Positions 48,570 to 50,886 of a DNA stretch of 50,886 bases are shown here, piece by piece. Position 1 is the first letter of the stretch. Each line of letters begins with the position of its first letter. The translations under genes were made by a program, and so were the position numbers. Location: the NCBI RefSeq assembly GCF_001510715.1, contig NZ_LMTJ01000017.1, positions 1 through 50,886 of the forward strand. The letters are read 5' to 3'. Source of the DNA: Bacillus sp. FJAT-29814 (GTDB lineage Bacteria; Bacillota; Bacilli; Bacillales; Cytobacillaceae). The notes beneath the pieces are model-generated. The model was given only the letters and a program-made list of their open reading frames with translations. It searched no databases and was not told the DNA's origin.

Positions 48570-50012
48570 TTAAGGTGCCCGAAAAACTTTCAGCAAACCT
48601 TGTTTTATCATAGAACCTCCCTGAAACCGCGCTCCCCTGGTCAACAACAGTTGCAGCTGTTCCAATTTATCCCTCGTTATGTATTCTCCTTTTAGCAGCA
48701 ACGGGATTCCTGGCGGATAGGGAATAATTGTTTCCGCACAGACACGCTCCAATGCTGTTTCTAGGGTTGTTTCCTCTGTTTCCAAGTTATCTATTACTTT
48801 GTATCCTAGAGCCAAACCTGAAATTTTATGCTCAGGATCCAAACGGACGTAATCGGCTTTATTGGAAATCGTTTCTGTCTCTAAAGACTGCTTTATTTTA
48901 GCTACGGTTTCAGCAAAAGGATACGCTTGCCCAGCTTGTAATAACGGCAACACAAACAGGACATTATACGGGTCAGCCAACTCCGTATAGATGGAATAAT
49001 CCTCAAATCGTTTTTGCAGCTCAAACCCGGTTAAACTGCAGCGCGATTGGATTGTGACTTTTAGTAAGTCGCCCCGGCCGTCAGGAAAGTCCAACACCTT
49101 AATTGTCGGGATCTTGTTCAATTCCTCTTTAAAGCCGGAAATTTCATCCATCATAAAGGACAAATCATTCCTATTGTATGTCTCCAAATAGCCCCTTGCC
49201 AAATCAAGCGATGCCATGATGGGATAAGAAGGGCTGCTGGACTGGAACATCGCCAGATACTCCCCCAGCTTGTCCATATCAATCAGCCTACTATTAACAT
49301 GCAAAAACGACCCCATTGTCATAGCTGGGAGGGTTTTATGGGCTGATTGAACGACTATGTCTGCGCCCAACGAAACGGCAGATGCCGGGAATGGGCCGCC
49401 AATAACGAGGTGGGCACCATGGGCTTCGTCCACCAATACAGGAATGTTATGCAGGTGTGCATGCTCCACAATGGCCTGCAGGTCATTAACCATTCCATAG
49501 TAATTCGGATAGGTTACTATGACCGCTTTGGCTTCAGGATAGCGACGTATGGCCTCTTTTACCGTTGCAGGACATACACCGCCGGCCACTTTCCATTCTT
49601 CGTTATATTCGGGCTCAAGGAAAATCGGCCTTGCCTTAGCCAGACTTACTGCATTTAACACTGACTTGTGGCAATTTCTTTGAACCAGCACTATATCATC
49701 CTCGGAACAAACAGCCATGATCATTGCCAAATTTCCAACGGTGGAGCCATTGATCAGGAAATAACTTTTGGCTGCCTGGTATAGTTTAGCCAAAAGAGTT
49801 TGGGCCTCTAAAATTGCCCCTTCCGGCGAATGAAGGTCATCTAAACCTGATAATTCGGTCGCATCAAGCATCAAGATATTTTGAAAAAAGCCATCCCCAC
49901 TAGCGTCCATAACACGTCCATATTTATGTCCGGGGACATGGAACGAGATGGGCTCCTTTCGGGCGTGTTCTACCAAGGCATTATATAAAGGTACATTTAT
50001 TTGCTTATTCAT
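48570..50012 (-). CDS. yaaO: Orn/Lys/Arg decarboxylase-family PLP protein YaaO
   Basis: A 480-residue fold-type I PLP enzyme. The N-terminal family block ISFHVPGHKYGR (about 22-33) and DATELSGLDDLHSPEGAI, PLP Asp in VLVDEAHGAHL (about 192-202) and the Schiff-base Lys in VVQSAHKTLPAMTMGSFLHV (about 221-240) are intact, and a C-terminal Orn/DAP/Arg decarboxylase domain is present with YPPGIPLLLKGE near 440-451. Substrate cannot be assigned; SpeA (arginine decarboxylase) is the closest characterised B. subtilis paralogue. Located between csfB and tmk. Confidence 0.93.
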   Translation of the reverse strand: MNKQINVPLYNALVEHARKEPISFHVPGHKYGRVMDASGDGFFQNILMLDATELSGLDDLHSPEGAILEAQTLLAKLYQAAKSYFLINGSTVGNLAMIMAVCSEDDIVLVQRNCHKSVLNAVSLAKARPIFLEPEYNEEWKVAGGVCPATVKEAIRRYPEAKAVIVTYPNYYGMVNDLQAIVEHAHLHNIPVLVDEAHGAHLVIGGPFPASAVSLGADIVVQSAHKTLPAMTMGSFLHVNSRLIDMDKLGEYLAMFQSSSPSYPIMASLDLARGYLETYNRNDLSFMMDEISGFKEELNKIPTIKVLDFPDGRGDLLKVTIQSRCSLTGFELQKRFEDYSIYTELADPYNVLFVLPLLQAGQAYPFAETVAKIKQSLETETISNKADYVRLDPEHKISGLALGYKVIDNLETEETTLETALERVCAETIIPYPPGIPLLLKGEYITRDKLEQLQLLLTRGARFQGGSMIKQGLLKVFRAP

Positions 50013-50058
50013 GTAAATACATCCTTTTAAGAGTCTTATCTATTTTCTCGTTTTAAGC

Positions 50059-50085
50059 AAAAAAAATAAAGCCCTTAAAGGACTT
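50059..50085 (-). terminator. terminator after csfB
   Basis: On the minus strand AAGTCC pairs with GGGCTT (one G-U) around a 5-nt loop, followed by TATTTTTTTT. It starts 1-2 nt after the csfB stop. Confidence 0.7.
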
Positions 50086-50086
50086 A

Positions 50087-50287
50087 TCATGAAAAAATTT
50101 CCGGTGTAGTAATTTTTTTTAGTTGTTTTAAAAAGTATTTATACCTAGGGTCACTTGTTTCGGTTTGGATTAAATCATGTTCACACTCCGTACAAATAAA
50201 AGAAGTGTATAGATGTATGCCTTTTGGTTTAAGATTCTCACAGATTACGCATTTTTCTTCAAAATGATTATGTGCATATAAACTCAA
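50087..50287 (-). CDS. csfB: sigma-G inhibitor Gin (CsfB)
   Basis: Small zinc-finger anti-sigma factor that keeps sigma-G (and sigma-E) inactive at the wrong stage or compartment. The 66-residue form carries the Gin motif: CVIC (about 13-16) and CTEC (about 32-35) around KGIHLYTSFI. I chose TTG at 50287: GGAGG lies 8-9 nt upstream and the distance to the first Cys then equals that of B. subtilis. An in-frame ATG at 50311 (or 50323) would add residues inside the ribosome binding site. A sigma-F promoter is immediately upstream. Confidence 0.92.
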   Translation of the reverse strand: MSLYAHNHFEEKCVICENLKPKGIHLYTSFICTECEHDLIQTETSDPRYKYFLKQLKKITTPEIFS

Positions 50288-50308
50288 GTCTCTCCACCTC
50301 CATACACC

Positions 50309-50338
50309 CATTCTGTCCGACAAAAACCATTTGTATAC
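50309..50338 (-). promoter_or_regulatory. sigma-F promoter of csfB
   Basis: On the minus strand: GTATA (50338-50334), 15-bp spacer, GGACAGAATG (50318-50309). It fits the sigma-F consensus GYATA-N15/16-GGnnAnAnTR throughout. B. subtilis csfB was named for its sigma-F control. Confidence 0.8.
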
Positions 50339-50410
50339 AATTTTTAGAATTTTCGTCTCGGCCTCAGTTATATTTTATGTTCCTATTTTCGTTTGGGTGT
50401 ATGTCTATTG

Positions 50411-50640
50411 GTGAATTCTTTGCGAACAATTCGTACTTTTTTGAGATTAGAGCAGTGGGGAGGGTGGAAATTTGAGGGCTGTTGCTTCAATGGGGTGGGT
50501 TAGCGCAATGGAAACGTGAATTTCGGGGTGGGACTGCTTGGATTGGCGTAGTCGGAGCGTGAAATTTTGGGGTTTACTCCTCCAATAAGAGCTATTGGTG
50601 TAGTATTAGGGTGAAAATTCGGTATTCTGTTCACCATATG
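50411..50640 (+). repeat. degenerate approximately 52-bp periodic repeat region
   Basis: Motifs of the form GTG(G)AAWTTYGGG recur at 50411, 50464, 50516, 50559 and 50611 (steps 53, 52, 43 and 52 bp), within a G-rich plus strand that lacks coding potential. The copies are strongly diverged, so the repeat nature is a suggestion. Confidence 0.35.
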
Positions 50641-50653
50641 ACCCTAAAAAAAT

Positions 50654-50768
50654 TATATCTGCGGTGTTTCACTATATATCTGCGATCATCTTAGATATAT
50701 CCGCGGTAATTTGATTATATCTGCGATCATTTCAATATATCTGCGATCATTTCAATATATCTGCGATG
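50654..50768 (+). repeat. 20-21-bp tandem repeat array (TATATCTGCG units)
   Basis: Six copies of TATATCTGCG(R)...: starts at 50654, 50675, 50696, 50716, 50736 and 50756 (steps 21, 21, 20, 20, 20). The fourth and fifth copies are identical over 20 bp (TATATCTGCGATCATTTCAA); the third has TATATCCGCG. The period is not a multiple of three and no gene is present. It lies just beyond the terminator of the rRNA operon. Confidence 0.85.
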
Positions 50769-50805
50769 CCCCATTTTTAAAGCCAATGACCCTTTTAAGA
50801 AATGC

Positions 50806-50835
50806 AAAAAAGACAACCATCTTTCAGGTTGTCTT
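50806..50835 (-). terminator. terminator of the right-hand rRNA operon
   Basis: Perfect 9-bp stem AAGACAACC/GGTTGTCTT with an 8-nt loop, followed on the minus strand by TTTT, immediately after the 5S gene. Confidence 0.88.
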
Positions 50836-50841
50836 TCGCTT

Positions 50842-50886
50842 GCCCGGCAACGTCCTACTCTCACAGGGGCTTTCGCCCCAACTACC
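50842..50886 (-). rRNA. rrf: 5S rRNA, 3' end (partial)
   Basis: The last 45 nt of a 5S rRNA on the minus strand: GGTAGTTGGGGCGAAAGCCC (first 20 nt in the window) leads into the conserved CTGTGAGAGTAGGACGTTGC and the 3' end GCCGGGC. The rest of the gene lies to the right of the window. It belongs to the rRNA operon upstream of csfB, as in B. subtilis (rrnA position). Confidence 0.93.

Noticed and set aside
50654..50768. CRISPR array
   Set aside because: Units are 20-21 bp with no unique spacers between them, and no cas genes are present.

Overview
The window is a stretch of the origin-proximal chromosome of an endospore-forming member of the Bacillaceae. Evidence: gene order closely follows the Bacillus subtilis csfB-to-lysS region, with sporulation genes throughout (csfB, yabG, sspF, spoVG, fin, spoVT, yabPQ, spoIIE). 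Proteins are clearly related to but distinct from B. subtilis, so a related genus (for example Neobacillus or Mesobacillus-like) is likely; species cannot be named from this sequence. Nearly every gene is on the minus strand, so transcription runs from high to low coordinates; only abrB and a tRNA-Met gene are on the plus strand.

Region by region, in transcription order. 50886-50806: 3' end of a 5S rRNA and the terminator of an rRNA operon, followed by a non-coding stretch with 20-bp tandem repeats. 50287-45210: csfB (sigma-G inhibitor), yaaO (PLP decarboxylase family), tmk, darA (c-di-AMP receptor), holB, ricT, yabA: nucleotide supply and replication control. 45146-43279: trmN6, yazA, rsmI: RNA modification. 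abrB (plus strand) with its Spo0A boxes lies opposite. 42462-36567: metS, tatD, yabE, rnmV, ksgA. 36469-34825: yabG, veg, sspF. 34557-28043: ispE, purR, ridA, spoVG, glmU, prs, ctc, pth: isoprenoid, purine and cell-wall precursors. 27924-17942: fin, mfd, spoVT, yabM, yabN, rqcP, yabP, yabQ, divIC, yabR: repair, spore development, ribosome rescue and division. 17753-13065: tRNA-Met (plus), spoIIE, yabS, yabT. 12867-7063: tilS, hpt, ftsH, coaX, hslO. 7037-297: yacD, cysK, the folate genes folP-folB-folK, yazB, dusB and lysS. 287-1: promoters and leader of another rRNA operon on the minus strand.

The promoter set reads as a sporulation and stress network. I can see good matches to sigma-H (spoVG), Spo0A/sigma-A with 21-bp spacing (spoIIE), sigma-F (csfB), sigma-G (fin, spoVT), sigma-K (yabG) and sigma-B (ctc), plus tandem 0A boxes at abrB. 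Nearly every transcript end has a clear intrinsic terminator.

I found no mobile element, phage, CRISPR array or obviously undescribed multi-gene system. The less ordinary signals are non-coding: a multi-hairpin leader before tRNA-Met, an inverted repeat that could mask the yabS ribosome binding site, repeats beside the right-hand rRNA operon, a structured repeat-like element before lysS, and the absence of the pabB-pabA-pabC block (also yaaR, yaaN and xpaC) from their usual places.
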